Notes: a model not told the origin generated them from the sequence alone. A stretch of 27,404 nucleotides of DNA from a virus (IMGVR_UViG_3300035698_011344:1-27404); one strand, 5' to 3'. Counted from the first letter of the stretch, positions 15,286 to 23,752 are shown. Made by a program: numbers and translations.

Positions 15286-15600
15286 ATGGCCATTCCAATA
15301 GCAGCAATAGGCGCGGGAATAAGCGCTATAGGTTTACTTAGTCAGAAACAACAGGGGCCTCAACTGCTCGATAAGGGCGCTAAAGCGGCGGGCTCGGTTA
15401 ACACACAACCACAACCGACGTCTAACGCTCTTATGCGTCGTCAACAGCAACTATCCGACCCGGTGGGTATCTTACAGCGTGGCGCTGCACAGTTGGAGAG
15501 CTTAGATCCGGTTATGCGCTCAAGGGTAGAGCCGGTAATCCAAGAGGCCCTAGCTAAGGCACAAGCTCAAACCCAAGTCGCAACAGAGAGGCCCGTCTAA
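15286..15600 (+). CDS. Small virion-associated protein with hydrophobic N-terminus
   Basis: The product has 104 residues. An N-terminal hydrophobic Gly-rich stretch (IPIAAIGAGISAIGLLS) could insert in a membrane. The remainder is Gln-rich and helical. AGGAG lies ten bases before the ATG, and the gene abuts the next ejection gene (stop and start share an A). A minor ejection component is likely from context and composition; no family is recognised. Confidence 0.6.
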   Translation: MAIPIAAIGAGISAIGLLSQKQQGPQLLDKGAKAAGSVNTQPQPTSNALMRRQQQLSDPVGILQRGAAQLESLDPVMRSRVEPVIQEALAKAQAQTQVATERPV

Positions 15601-16667
15601 TGACCGTCCAGATTAACCAACCGAGACAACAGCGTAGCGGGCTAGCGGACCTGGGGGCGGCTTTAAACGTCGCGCAAAGTATTTTCGGTATTCGCAGTAA
15701 CCTTAAGCAAGACGAGCTTAGGGATGCGCAGTTAGCGAACGCTGACCAACAGTCAGAGATTAACGACATTAAGATAGCAGAGGCTAAGAATCAGCAGCAG
15801 CAGGGCCAAGACTTTCGTGATTCAAAGTTTGAGACGCCCTCGCAAGTAGCTTATGCCGAGCAACAAGGTTTGCGCTTTGCGCTACCTGGCACCCCGGGAG
15901 CTCAAGGGGCGTTTAGTCAGGCCATTGTCGGCGACCAGGAGCGATCGATCTTAACGGCGAACACCGTCAAAGAGAACGAAGCCCGGCTAGCTAGCCAGCA
16001 AAAAGCATCACAACTAGCGGAAAAACTGGCGCGAGACGACAACGCAAGTAAGTTCACTCGAGAAAAGCAGCTTAGGGATTCTTACTCCAAGGAGGCTAAG
16101 GTTACCCGGCTGGCACTAGACGGCTACAGAAAAGTCGAGGCCGCTGCCAATAGCAAAAACCCCACAGGTGCTACCGACGTGGCCCTTATTTTTGGTTTTA
16201 TGAAAACCATCGACCCGATTTCGACGGTAAGAGAGGGCGAGTTTGCGATGGCTGAGCAGACAACAGGCGTCCCGGATCGGATCTTAGCCACTTACAATAA
16301 GCTGCTCGAGGGCGATCTACTAACCGATGAGCAGAGAGCCAACTTCATTGAGGCGGCTAAAGACCAGCTCAAGGCTAAGTTGAGTTTGCAGCTCAGAGAC
16401 GACGAGATTTACGCAGGACTGGCCGAAAGGGCGGACGCCGACGTTATCGACGTAGTCAGCAATGGCGATCTGTTCAAATCGGAATTCGAGAGGATATTCG
16501 GTGGCGATTCAAATCAATTCGCTAACCAACAGGGGCCGGGACCGTTTCGTTCGCAGTTTGGAACGCCTCCGCAAGCCGCGCCGCAACCTTCACGTTTTGG
16601 TACGGCCCTAGCGGACCCCGCGCCTGCGAAACCGTTTAACCCATTGCAGTACCTTCAGGAGCAATAA
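15600..16667 (+). CDS. Internal virion/ejection protein
   Basis: The product has 355 residues, Gln/Ala-rich and helical. A central segment FGFMKTIDPISTVREGEFA (about residues 200-218) is a recurring signature in internal virion proteins of many podophages, usually just before a larger ejection protein, as here. The C-terminus is Pro/Gln-rich and flexible. The start is ATG 15600 with AGAGG eight bases upstream. Gene order and composition support ejection or core function; catalytic residues are not apparent. Confidence 0.75.
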   Translation: MTVQINQPRQQRSGLADLGAALNVAQSIFGIRSNLKQDELRDAQLANADQQSEINDIKIAEAKNQQQQGQDFRDSKFETPSQVAYAEQQGLRFALPGTPGAQGAFSQAIVGDQERSILTANTVKENEARLASQQKASQLAEKLARDDNASKFTREKQLRDSYSKEAKVTRLALDGYRKVEAAANSKNPTGATDVALIFGFMKTIDPISTVREGEFAMAEQTTGVPDRILATYNKLLEGDLLTDEQRANFIEAAKDQLKAKLSLQLRDDEIYAGLAERADADVIDVVSNGDLFKSEFERIFGGDSNQFANQQGPGPFRSQFGTPPQAAPQPSRFGTALADPAPAKPFNPLQYLQEQ

Positions 16668-16670
16668 TAG

Positions 16671-18722
16671 ATGCCTAAGGCGGATCAAGATTTAGAGGCT
16701 CTCGACTTTGTTGTTCGCAACCCAACCGACCAGAATGCGCCGGCCGTGGCCGCGAAACTGGGCTTGGCCCCAATGGATATCCAGGCGGCTAAGTACGTTG
16801 CCGATAACCCAGACGACGAGAACACGCCTAAAATCCGAGCGAAGCTTTTCGATAAAATAGCGAGCTCACGTCCAGCCGACCAAGAGCAGGGCGTTAGTTT
16901 TCTCGAGAGGGCGGGGCTTAAGAATCTGATAGGCCGCGATAAGAACCTGCAAAAAAAATGGTTAGATGAAAAGGGTTATCAAACCCGCGTCGACGAGAAG
17001 ACGCAACAAATAGAATTAAAACGACCGGGTGACATACGCTACCAGGTTTTAGACCCCAAGGGGTTTGACCTTCAAGATATCAGCGATCTTGGGCTGGACG
17101 CTGGTGAGGCGGTAGTTACCGGTCTGACTACGGGAGCCAAGGCCCTAGGGATTGTAGGCGCTCCCGTTACGGGTGGGGGGAGCCTGGCAGCAGCGAGTGG
17201 GCTTGGAGGAGCGGCCGCCGGTAGTTTCGAGTTAGCGCGCCAAGGCGTAGCCAAGGGGCTTGGGTTTCGAGACGACATCGATGTCGGCGACGTTGCTCTA
17301 GCTACGGGCGTAGGTGCTTCGGTGGGGCCGTTGTTCGCAGGCATAAGCAAGGGGCTCTCGTATATCGGCCCTGGTCTTAAGAAGGTCGGTTCGTTTCTAT
17401 TCAAAGAAAAACCAAACGCGGCCGCGATTAAAGAGGCTGCCGAACTTATCGGGGCTAAGGTAACGCCTGGTCAGATATCCGGCTCGAAGGCAGTCCAGGC
17501 TAGCGAGGGTCTACTCGAGGGTTCGGTTCTTACGGCAGGCGGTAGTGGCATAAGGCGTACCGTCGTTAAAAACAAAAAAGCTATCGAGGAGGCCGCCAAG
17601 AGCATAACGGAGGGGGCCTCGACTAGGTCGCAGACCGAACTGGCGGACCAAGCTAAAGAGCAGATCATAGACGCAGTTGCCAAGAGGCTGGAACCGGCCG
17701 AGGCTATTTACCAGAAATTCGACGATGTTTTAAACTCGAAAACTATCGCGCCGGTTAAAGACGACGTGGAAACGAAATTACTTCAGTTGGCCGATCGTTT
17801 CGATATTGACGAGGCCGCGTCGTCTCAGATCTGGAGGGTTTTCGGAAAGCTAGACAAGATAACGTCGATCGGAAAGCTACGCGAGCTGACAACCCAGGTC
17901 GGGCGTATGATTAGCGAAAGCCCAACGCCGTCGGTTAGGTCTGCAATGAAGATGCTTTATCCCGAGTTAAAGCAGGCGCAGTCCGACTCTCTTAGAAGGG
18001 TTTATCCTTGGGCTGCTGAGGAGCTAGCGCGTGCGGACGCCATCTACCGGGAGACGGCTCAAGACACGGCTATGGCTCTTCTGGAGAAGGGTCGGCGTAT
18101 TAGGGGGCCTCTTAAGGAGGGTATAGAAAAGACCCTAGAGAAGCTTGACGACGTCACAGCTGTTAGGAAAATGCTAAATCTAAAGAACCCGCAAAAGATT
18201 ACGGCCCTTCGAGATAAGTTTCCTGAGGCTTTCGACTCTCTTAGAGAGGGGGCTATTAACGAGATTGTTAAGAAGGCTACCCTAGCCGGTAGCGAGACAA
18301 TCAGCCCTCAGAAGCTTACGACGATTATCAAGGACCTGCCCCTCGAGACGGCCAACCTGCTTCTTGGCCCAGATCGCGTGGCGAAGTCTAAGGCGATTAG
18401 AATCTTTTTGAACGAACAGCAGACATTCGTAAAGCTAAACCCGTCCAGGACGGCCCAAGCGCTTTGGTATCTTTTCGCTGCTAACCCAGTGACGACAACA
18501 GCAGCTCAACTGGGAAGTCTTTTCCTTTCGGGGGCGGCTAACGCTCCGGGAGCTATCCAAGCAACCGGCAAGGGACTAGAGGCGGCCGGTAGGTTCTTTG
18601 CTTTACCAGTAGGTAGAGCGGCGGGCTTCGGAGCTGCTAGGTCCGTTTTTCCCCAAGCCCGACAAGCTGGATTCCAGCTACCCATTAACACGGTTACCGA
18701 ACTTAATAGTCCAGGAGAATAG
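16671..18722 (+). CDS. Large internal virion/ejection protein
   Basis: The product has 683 residues. The N-terminal 110 residues are charged and helical; residues about 140-255 are Gly/Ala-rich and hydrophobic (VTGGGSLAAASGLGGAAAG; LATGVGASVGPLFAGISKGL), like a glycine-zipper membrane segment. A long helical region follows, then a final hydrophobic part with WYLFAANPVTTTAAQLGSLF. No lysozyme motif is visible. Its size and place just before the fibre gene match the largest ejection protein of podoviruses that helps DNA cross the envelope. CAGGAG precedes the ATG. Confidence 0.72.
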   Translation: MPKADQDLEALDFVVRNPTDQNAPAVAAKLGLAPMDIQAAKYVADNPDDENTPKIRAKLFDKIASSRPADQEQGVSFLERAGLKNLIGRDKNLQKKWLDEKGYQTRVDEKTQQIELKRPGDIRYQVLDPKGFDLQDISDLGLDAGEAVVTGLTTGAKALGIVGAPVTGGGSLAAASGLGGAAAGSFELARQGVAKGLGFRDDIDVGDVALATGVGASVGPLFAGISKGLSYIGPGLKKVGSFLFKEKPNAAAIKEAAELIGAKVTPGQISGSKAVQASEGLLEGSVLTAGGSGIRRTVVKNKKAIEEAAKSITEGASTRSQTELADQAKEQIIDAVAKRLEPAEAIYQKFDDVLNSKTIAPVKDDVETKLLQLADRFDIDEAASSQIWRVFGKLDKITSIGKLRELTTQVGRMISESPTPSVRSAMKMLYPELKQAQSDSLRRVYPWAAEELARADAIYRETAQDTAMALLEKGRRIRGPLKEGIEKTLEKLDDVTAVRKMLNLKNPQKITALRDKFPEAFDSLREGAINEIVKKATLAGSETISPQKLTTIIKDLPLETANLLLGPDRVAKSKAIRIFLNEQQTFVKLNPSRTAQALWYLFAANPVTTTAAQLGSLFLSGAANAPGAIQATGKGLEAAGRFFALPVGRAAGFGAARSVFPQARQAGFQLPINTVTELNSPGE

Positions 18723-18728
18723 GCGAAC

Positions 18729-19919
18729 ATGGCGAATATTTCAGTTACATACTCATTTTCTAACTCAACGGTAGCCGACGCCGACCAGGTCAATACGAAC
18801 TTTACCGATATTATTAACGGTACGTCGGACGGTTCAAAAGACTTCTCGATTAACGCTCTGACAGTTGCCGGGGTTTCGACATTTAACGGCAACACGACTC
18901 TTGGAAACGCTGGCTCAGACGACGTTACCATAACCGGCTCTATAGCCTCTAACCTGACTTGGAAGACCCATAACACTTGGGGTGTTGGAGGCTCGGCTCT
19001 TGGGACGTCTTCTGTTTACCTGGCGGCTGGCGGAACTTACACAGCAGTTATTACAGCGGGCACGGCCTCTGCTAACTGGGGGTTTAAGTTACCAACGGGT
19101 GCAGGCCAGAAAGGACAGGTTCTTTACGATACAACGGGTGCGGGTGTGCTCGGTTGGGCTCCTTTGCAGACGGGCATTAATGCCGTAAGCGCTGACTACA
19201 CTATCTTAGACACGGACGGGTTCGCGACAATCCTTATGACCACAAGCACAACCGACCGGACGGTAACGCTCCCGACACTCTCGGCGAACCAGGGACGGCG
19301 TATCGTGTTGACCAAAGTAGATAGCGCTACGGGCTGGGTACGTCTAGACGGCGAAGGCAGTGAGACGATTAATGGACAAACGTATTTCTATATCTGCACT
19401 CAATACGGCTCGGTCACGGTGCTTGGCACGGCATCGGAGTGGATCATTGTCGACGGCAGAGAAGAGCTCCCAATCAGGTATACCGAGGAGACTACGTCGG
19501 GCACAGGAGCGGCGGACTCGCTTGCTACTACGTGGGCTCAGCGCGCGCTCACCCATTCGTATGGGAACACAAATCTAGCGGCCAATTTGACGGGCGGCGA
19601 TTTTTACTTAGAGCCAGGGAAATACCAAATCCAGGCTAAAACTACGGCATATGGAGGGGCTAACGGGCATCGATGTAGGCTAGCCGACGTGACCGGAACG
19701 GCTGTCTACCTGCTGTATTCCGATTCGGGCCGGGCCGAAGTTAACTCTAACAACTTTACCACGCTGGACGGCTACATTACTGTCACCGCAACAGCCCAGC
19801 TCAGAATCGAGCATTATACACAATCAGCGGCCGCTAGAGGCAAGGGACAAGCTTCATCTGCGTCAGGAGGAGCCCAGGAAGTTTACACAACTGTGCATGT
19901 TCGCAAGCTTGTGGCCTAA
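18729..19919 (+). CDS. Tail fibre/spike with C1q-like C-terminal domain
   Basis: The product has 396 residues. The N-terminal 75 residues (MANISVTYSFSNSTVADADQ; INALTVAGVSTFNGNTTLGN) are the attachment module seen in many podophage fibres. The middle has repeated beta-strand segments with ATILMTTSTTDRTVTLPTL, a common shaft sequence. The C-terminal 130 residues form a likely C1q/TNF-like jelly roll (GGDFYLEPGKYQIQAKTTAY, LDGYITVTATAQLRIEHYTQ), usually the trimer receptor-binding head. AGGAG lies about eleven bases upstream of ATG 18729. It closes the structural block. Confidence 0.85.
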   Translation: MANISVTYSFSNSTVADADQVNTNFTDIINGTSDGSKDFSINALTVAGVSTFNGNTTLGNAGSDDVTITGSIASNLTWKTHNTWGVGGSALGTSSVYLAAGGTYTAVITAGTASANWGFKLPTGAGQKGQVLYDTTGAGVLGWAPLQTGINAVSADYTILDTDGFATILMTTSTTDRTVTLPTLSANQGRRIVLTKVDSATGWVRLDGEGSETINGQTYFYICTQYGSVTVLGTASEWIIVDGREELPIRYTEETTSGTGAADSLATTWAQRALTHSYGNTNLAANLTGGDFYLEPGKYQIQAKTTAYGGANGHRCRLADVTGTAVYLLYSDSGRAEVNSNNFTTLDGYITVTATAQLRIEHYTQSAAARGKGQASSASGGAQEVYTTVHVRKLVA

Positions 19920-19931
19920 CATAGGGAACAT

Positions 19932-19960
19932 TTGACTGATTCATAGACAGAGCCTATAGT
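19932..19960 (+). promoter_or_regulatory. Sigma70-type promoter of the sugar/lysis operon
   Basis: TTGACT (19932-19937) and TATAGT (19955-19960) are each one base from consensus and are separated by the ideal 17 bases. Transcription should start near 19967. It lies in the gap after the fibre gene and reads into the tightly overlapping genes at 20034-25778. Confidence 0.8.
19935..19945 (+). promoter_or_regulatory. Operator-like site, left copy
   Basis: ACTGATTCATA overlaps the -35 element and has an exact inverted copy at 19987-19997. Each arm contains TGAWTCA, which is itself a palindrome. The two sites are 52 bases apart, close to five turns of DNA, as needed for looping. A repressor or activator site is inferred. 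Confidence 0.5.
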
Positions 19961-19986
19961 AAGCGAAATCTTAATAAGCTTTCTTT

Positions 19987-19997
19987 TATGAATCAGT
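19987..19997 (-). promoter_or_regulatory. Operator-like site, right copy
   Basis: TATGAATCAGT is the exact reverse complement of 19935-19945. It falls about 20 bases after the predicted transcription start and includes an ATG at 19988, the possible start of the small membrane protein below. Confidence 0.5.
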
Positions 19998-20033
19998 TTC
20001 TTTACATCAATATATTTTTTCCTCCTTATATCG

Positions 20034-20222
20034 GTGGTTTGTCTTAGTTTTTCCTACTGGCTCTACCGCAAATCAAGAATAGCCCCACCTAAACAGCCCC
20101 AGTTAACCCTCGATGCCAGCCAACTATTGGAGCATCTGCTAAGCGACGAGGCTGTCGTTGTCTTAAAAGTATGGGACCAACGGCACGTGTTGAATTGGTC
20201 GCCTAGAGGGCGAGACGTGTGA
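20034..20222 (+). CDS. Small membrane protein, start uncertain (possible frameshift)
   Basis: From GTG 20034 the product has 62 residues: a hydrophobic segment (VCLSFSYWLY), basic residues, then a soluble part with DASQLLEHLLSDEAVVVLK. GTG 20034 has no ribosome site and cuts into the hydrophobic stretch, because the open frame extends back to 19992 with more membrane-like sequence. If the T6 run at 20015-20020 were T5, ATG 19988 would read MNQFLYINIFFLLISVVCLS directly into this frame, a far better membrane anchor. The stop overlaps the next start (GTGA). Function unknown. Confidence 0.5.
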   Translation: MVCLSFSYWLYRKSRIAPPKQPQLTLDASQLLEHLLSDEAVVVLKVWDQRHVLNWSPRGRDV

Positions 20223-21070
20223 AGTATGTTATTTTCGGAGGTACAGGCACCTTAGGCCACGCATTGGCTAAGCGTCTTACGAACGAAGACGATGTCACGG
20301 TAATCTCACGGTGCGAGCTACGTCAAAAACAGATGGCCGTACTTTATCCTAAGTTTCAATTCATTCTCGGCGACGTAACCAGCCCGGACTATCATGCTTG
20401 GCCGCAGAGCGCGGACTTTGTCTTTAACTTCGCTGCTCAAAAGCACGTCGAAATAGCCGAGGCTAACCCGGCCTGGACGCACCGTGTTAACTACCTTGGT
20501 GCGGTTAATACGGCTCATTGGGCTGAGAGCGTCTTGGCGTCGTTTCATATATTCACGTCTACCGATAAGGCTGTGCTACCCATAAACACTTACGGAATGA
20601 CTAAGGGCTTGGCGGAACGCTACCTACTGTCGCTAAACACAACACGGCCAAACGGCCCCCACCAGGTGGTGTATCGCTGGGGAAATATCCTCGGCTCTCG
20701 GGGCTCGGTGCTATCGACTTTCGTAGACTTACTGAATAGACGCTTGCCGATAACGATAACTGACAAGCGTATGACCAGGTTCTGGGCTCACATTGACGAC
20801 GTCGTCGACTTTATGATGAACAACATTCCTGAGCGTAGTGGCGAGGTCTTGTATCCCGAGATGAAAGCCGCGCCGGTCGTGGATTTGGTTCACGTTTTAG
20901 CGCTACATCTCGGTATTAAAAATTACGAGATTAAAGAAATCGGAATACGTGCAGGAGAGAAGTTACACGAATGTCTCGAGACTTCGCACACTGGTTGTAT
21001 CAGATCGGACACGGCCCCTCAGTACTCGGTCGACGAATTGCGAGGATTAGTCGCGAGGGCGCTAGGATGA
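20219..21070 (+). CDS. SDR, UDP-HexNAc 4,6-dehydratase-like (PseB/CapD type)
   Basis: The product has 283 residues. It has the Rossmann loop GGTGTLG (7-13), FNFAAQKHVEIAEANP, STDKAVLPINTYGMTK with the catalytic Thr/Asp/Lys117 area and Tyr125-x3-Lys129, RWGNILGSRGSV, RMTRFW and IRAGEKLHE. These are signatures of the PseB/CapD/FlaA1 group, which converts UDP-GlcNAc to a 4-keto-6-deoxy sugar, the first step of pseudaminic- or legionaminic-type pathways. It is slightly shorter than the usual 330. GTG 20219 has GAGGG eight bases upstream and overlaps the previous stop. The precise stereochemistry (with or without C5 epimerisation) cannot be decided by eye. Confidence 0.85.
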   Translation: MKYVIFGGTGTLGHALAKRLTNEDDVTVISRCELRQKQMAVLYPKFQFILGDVTSPDYHAWPQSADFVFNFAAQKHVEIAEANPAWTHRVNYLGAVNTAHWAESVLASFHIFTSTDKAVLPINTYGMTKGLAERYLLSLNTTRPNGPHQVVYRWGNILGSRGSVLSTFVDLLNRRLPITITDKRMTRFWAHIDDVVDFMMNNIPERSGEVLYPEMKAAPVVDLVHVLALHLGIKNYEIKEIGIRAGEKLHECLETSHTGCIRSDTAPQYSVDELRGLVARALG

Positions 21071-21645
21071 TTCTACTCATTGGTGCCAAGGGAAACATGG
21101 GGCGACGCTACTCTCTGATATTAAAGCATCTGGGAGAGGACGTCCGCGAGGTAGACCTAGGCGATAGGCTGGACGCCTCCGGCTGTAAGGCTATCGTAAT
21201 CGCTACACCAACACCCACTCATTACGAGCTGATAAAACACTGCGCTGGCTACGGCCTGCCGATCCTCTGTGAAAAGCCCATAACCCAAAGCCTTAAAGAG
21301 CTTGAGGAGTTGTTAGAGCTCCCGATGCCCTTGGCGATGATTAACCAGTACCGCCATATCAGCTCAGATGCCGAGAACCGACCTAGCTATTACAACTACT
21401 TTAAGACGGGAGGCGATGGCCTCGGTTGGGACTGTATCAACATTCTCGGCCTGGCTAACGATGCCGTAGAGGTAGCGTCGGACGCATTCATTTGGGAGTG
21501 TACGATTAACGGCTCTACGGTAAAGATCGAGAATATGGACATGGCCTATCTCATGGAGCTTAGAGACTGGCTGAGTACTTACCGCGACGACCGCGAATAC
21601 ATTATCAAGGCTCATACGAGGGCGGCTAAATGGCGAGCATCCTAA
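21067..21645 (+). CDS. Short Gfo/Idh/MocA-like oxidoreductase
   Basis: The product has 192 residues. The Rossmann half is clear: LIGAKGNMGRRY (4-15), AIVIATPTPTHYELIKHC and LPILCEKPI (64-72) with the Glu69-Lys70-Pro71 motif whose lysine is catalytic. The substrate half is greatly reduced; family members normally have 300-350 residues. ATG 21067 overlaps the dehydratase stop (ATGA) and has GAGGG upstream, so upstream starts at 20971 are rejected. In sugar clusters these enzymes oxidise or reduce sugar nucleotides or sugar acids with NAD(P). The step here is unknown. Confidence 0.75.
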   Translation: MILLIGAKGNMGRRYSLILKHLGEDVREVDLGDRLDASGCKAIVIATPTPTHYELIKHCAGYGLPILCEKPITQSLKELEELLELPMPLAMINQYRHISSDAENRPSYYNYFKTGGDGLGWDCINILGLANDAVEVASDAFIWECTINGSTVKIENMDMAYLMELRDWLSTYRDDREYIIKAHTRAAKWRAS

Positions 21646-22328
21646 TAGGGATACAGGCTAGGTCAAACTCGACTCGCTTTCCCAATAAGGTCATGGCCCC
21701 CTTTAACGGCAAAACTATGCTGGACGCAGTTATCACGGCCGTAGAAAAGTCGGCGGGCTACGTCAATAGGATGCCCCGCTTCAAGGTCAGCGTCGCCTTA
21801 CTGGTGCCTTTTGGAGATCCTTTATTTGATCTTTATGGGCGGAAAATGTGTGTTATCCAAGGCCCAGAAGAGGACTTAGTGGCTCGCTACATGGAAGCGG
21901 TAAAGCTGTTTAAGCCTGAGTACGTTGTGCGTATCACGTCAGATTGTCCGATGATACCTCCTCCGATTATCACAAAGCATATAACCATCGCCGTAAACAA
22001 CAAGCGCGATTACGTCGCTAACTGCGACCCTGATCTTAGGACGGCCCCGGACGGTCACGACGTCGAGGTATTCTCGACACGTCTGTTCGAGTGGCTACAC
22101 ACTACGGCTACGTCTATGGCCGACCGCGAGCACGTCGGCACCCTGGTAAGAGAGTCGCCACCTGAGTGGGCAAACACCCATCACCTTAACGGATTCACGG
22201 ACCAATCGGAAAAGATGATATCGGTAAACACGCAAGCCGACCTTGAGAGGACGGTTAGCGAGCACTCGACGATTCAAGACAAGATAGATAGGGCGCGGAA
22301 AAAGTATGGCCAAGTTACCCAATTTTGA
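21630..22328 (+). CDS. SpsF/NeuA-type cytidylyltransferase
   Basis: The product has 232 residues. IGIQARSNSTRFPNKVM (6-22) is the nucleotide-binding loop of the SpsF/NeuA/KdsB group. EEDLVARYMEA, VRITSDCPMI, DGHDVEVFS, ADREHVG and SVNTQADLE follow in the expected order. The enzyme should activate a sialic-acid-like sugar with CTP to the CMP form. ATG 21630 has GAGGG seven bases upstream and overlaps the previous gene by 16 bases. SpsF proteins in bacteria often sit beside a class III aminotransferase, as here. The exact sugar is unknown. Confidence 0.85.
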   Translation: MASILIGIQARSNSTRFPNKVMAPFNGKTMLDAVITAVEKSAGYVNRMPRFKVSVALLVPFGDPLFDLYGRKMCVIQGPEEDLVARYMEAVKLFKPEYVVRITSDCPMIPPPIITKHITIAVNNKRDYVANCDPDLRTAPDGHDVEVFSTRLFEWLHTTATSMADREHVGTLVRESPPEWANTHHLNGFTDQSEKMISVNTQADLERTVSEHSTIQDKIDRARKKYGQVTQF

Positions 22329-23520
22329 AACGTGGCGTAGAGCTCAAAAAGTTATCGGACAAGGCTGTCTCACTAACTCAAAGCATCCGCGCACGTTTGT
22401 TCGTGGTGTATATCCGACCCATGCTACTCGGGGCAAGGGCTGCTATCTATATGACGAGACGGGTCGCGAGTACGTGGATTTTATCTGTGGACTTGGATCG
22501 AACCTTATCGGCTACGGTAATCCTTATATTTCTAAAGCGATAGAGCGCCACCTTTACGATGGTTTTTCTCACTCTCTACCTACCCTTTTAGAAATAAAGA
22601 TGGCCGAAAAACTCCAAGAGATAATCCCCTTTGCCGAGCAGTCTAAGTTTTTAAAGACGGGCTCGGAGGCGTGCTCAGCGGCTGTACGTATGGCTAGAGC
22701 AGCGACGGGCAGAGACCTTATCCTCTCGGATGGTTATCATGGGTGGAGTGACGGTTTTACGTCGTTAACGAAACCTGCTACTGGGTGCAACTGGTCTCAT
22801 AGGGTGTCGTCTCTAAGCGCACTAGAAGACATCACTAAAGACGTTGCTGCGGTGATAGTGGAACCAGTGGTTACTGATGACTCACAGGGACGCTACGAAT
22901 ATCTGGAAACACTCCGGCAGTCGTGTGACCAGGTAGGCGCTTTGCTGATCTTTGACGAGGTAATCACCGGTCTACGCTATGACCGCTGGTCGGTCTCTGG
23001 ACATTCGGGCGTAACGCCTGATTTGATAGTCCTTGGCAAGGCCTTGGGTGGCAATCTACCTTTGGCGGCCGTGTGTGGTCGACGAGAACTTTTGAGCGGT
23101 GACTACTTCGTAAGCTCAACTTTTGGTGGCGAGATCTTATCGCTAGCGGCTGGCCTTGAGCTGATAACCATCCTCCAGAAAAAATCAGACTATGACCCCT
23201 CGAATTTCTCTCGAGAGACGAGACGTTTTTGCGAAGAGTTTAACGCCTTCGACCCTCGCAGTATTCAGATCGAGGGCTTTGGCACTAGGGGAGTTTTAAG
23301 GGCAGACCCAGAATACAAGGCTTTATTTATGCAGGAAGCTTGTGATGCGTCGATGCTATTCGGCCCGAGTGTATTCTTTTGTTACTCCCACCTAGAGCAT
23401 TTAGGACGTTTGTTGAGAGACCTGTCTACAGTTGTCGACAAGGTCTCCAGCGGTAAAGTAGCGTTTCGTGGCAAGATGCCTGCTAGCCCGTTTGCACAAA
23501 AAGTCAGAGAAGGAACTTAA
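22306..23520 (+). CDS. Class III PLP aminotransferase (GSA-aminomutase-like)
   Basis: The product has 404 residues, a full-length family member. Hallmarks are LYDETGREYVDFICGLG (48-64), KTGSEACSAAVRMARAATG (117-135), YHGW (144-147), Asp217 in FDEVITG (216-222) and the probable PLP lysine Lys245 in LGKALGGNLP. It resembles HemL-type enzymes, but the sugar neighbours argue for a sugar aminotransferase, often annotated as spore-coat or polysaccharide aminotransferase beside SpsF. This differs from classical pseudaminate or legionaminate clusters, which use DegT-type aminotransferases. It overlaps the previous gene by 23 bases; the ribosome site is weak, so coupled translation is likely. Confidence 0.88.
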   Translation: MAKLPNFETWRRAQKVIGQGCLTNSKHPRTFVRGVYPTHATRGKGCYLYDETGREYVDFICGLGSNLIGYGNPYISKAIERHLYDGFSHSLPTLLEIKMAEKLQEIIPFAEQSKFLKTGSEACSAAVRMARAATGRDLILSDGYHGWSDGFTSLTKPATGCNWSHRVSSLSALEDITKDVAAVIVEPVVTDDSQGRYEYLETLRQSCDQVGALLIFDEVITGLRYDRWSVSGHSGVTPDLIVLGKALGGNLPLAAVCGRRELLSGDYFVSSTFGGEILSLAAGLELITILQKKSDYDPSNFSRETRRFCEEFNAFDPRSIQIEGFGTRGVLRADPEYKALFMQEACDASMLFGPSVFFCYSHLEHLGRLLRDLSTVVDKVSSGKVAFRGKMPASPFAQKVREGT

Positions 23521-23524
23521 AGTA

Positions 23525-23752
23525 ATGACAGACGACGAAAAGAAGATGGTTACGTTTACGAGTTTGACAGATGCCTTAGAGTTTCTCGGCAAAGAGGAGG
23601 AGGAGCTTGCGCGAAAGGGTACTCTTTTCGGCGCTCACTTCAAGGAGCTTTGTGGCTACCACCCCCAGCAACCCGTGACCGCTAGCGACGTTGTAAAGAT
23701 TGTCTCTCGCATGTTATCGGGTAACGAGACGGGCGGCGATGTCAAAGCTTAA
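23525..23752 (+). CDS. Small acidic protein in sugar operon, unknown
   Basis: The product has 75 residues and is charged and helical (TDALEFLGKEEEELARKGTL; VTASDVVKIVSRML). The ATG at 23525 is four bases after the aminotransferase stop, with AAGGAA upstream; the longer reading from 23468 is inside the aminotransferase gene. There is no DSL motif, so it is not an ordinary acyl carrier protein. It may be a small partner subunit of a sugar enzyme. It overlaps the next gene by 14 bases. Confidence 0.6.
   Translation: MTDDEKKMVTFTSLTDALEFLGKEEEELARKGTLFGAHFKELCGYHPQQPVTASDVVKIVSRMLSGNETGGDVKA

Noticed and set aside
20021-20027. AAGGAGG on the - strand as a ribosome site
   Set aside because: The only downstream ATG on that strand is followed immediately by TAA, so no gene is served.
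20971-21066. Longer N-terminus for the Gfo/Idh protein
   Set aside because: It would overlap the dehydratase deeply and add non-family sequence before the Rossmann loop; ATG 21067 has a ribosome site.
22306-23520. HemL, glutamate-1-semialdehyde aminomutase of haem synthesis
   Set aside because: Motifs match the broad class III family, but the position between cytidylyltransferase and acetyltransferase genes indicates a sugar aminotransferase.
23525-23752. Acyl carrier protein
   Set aside because: Size and acidity fit, but the DSL attachment motif is missing.
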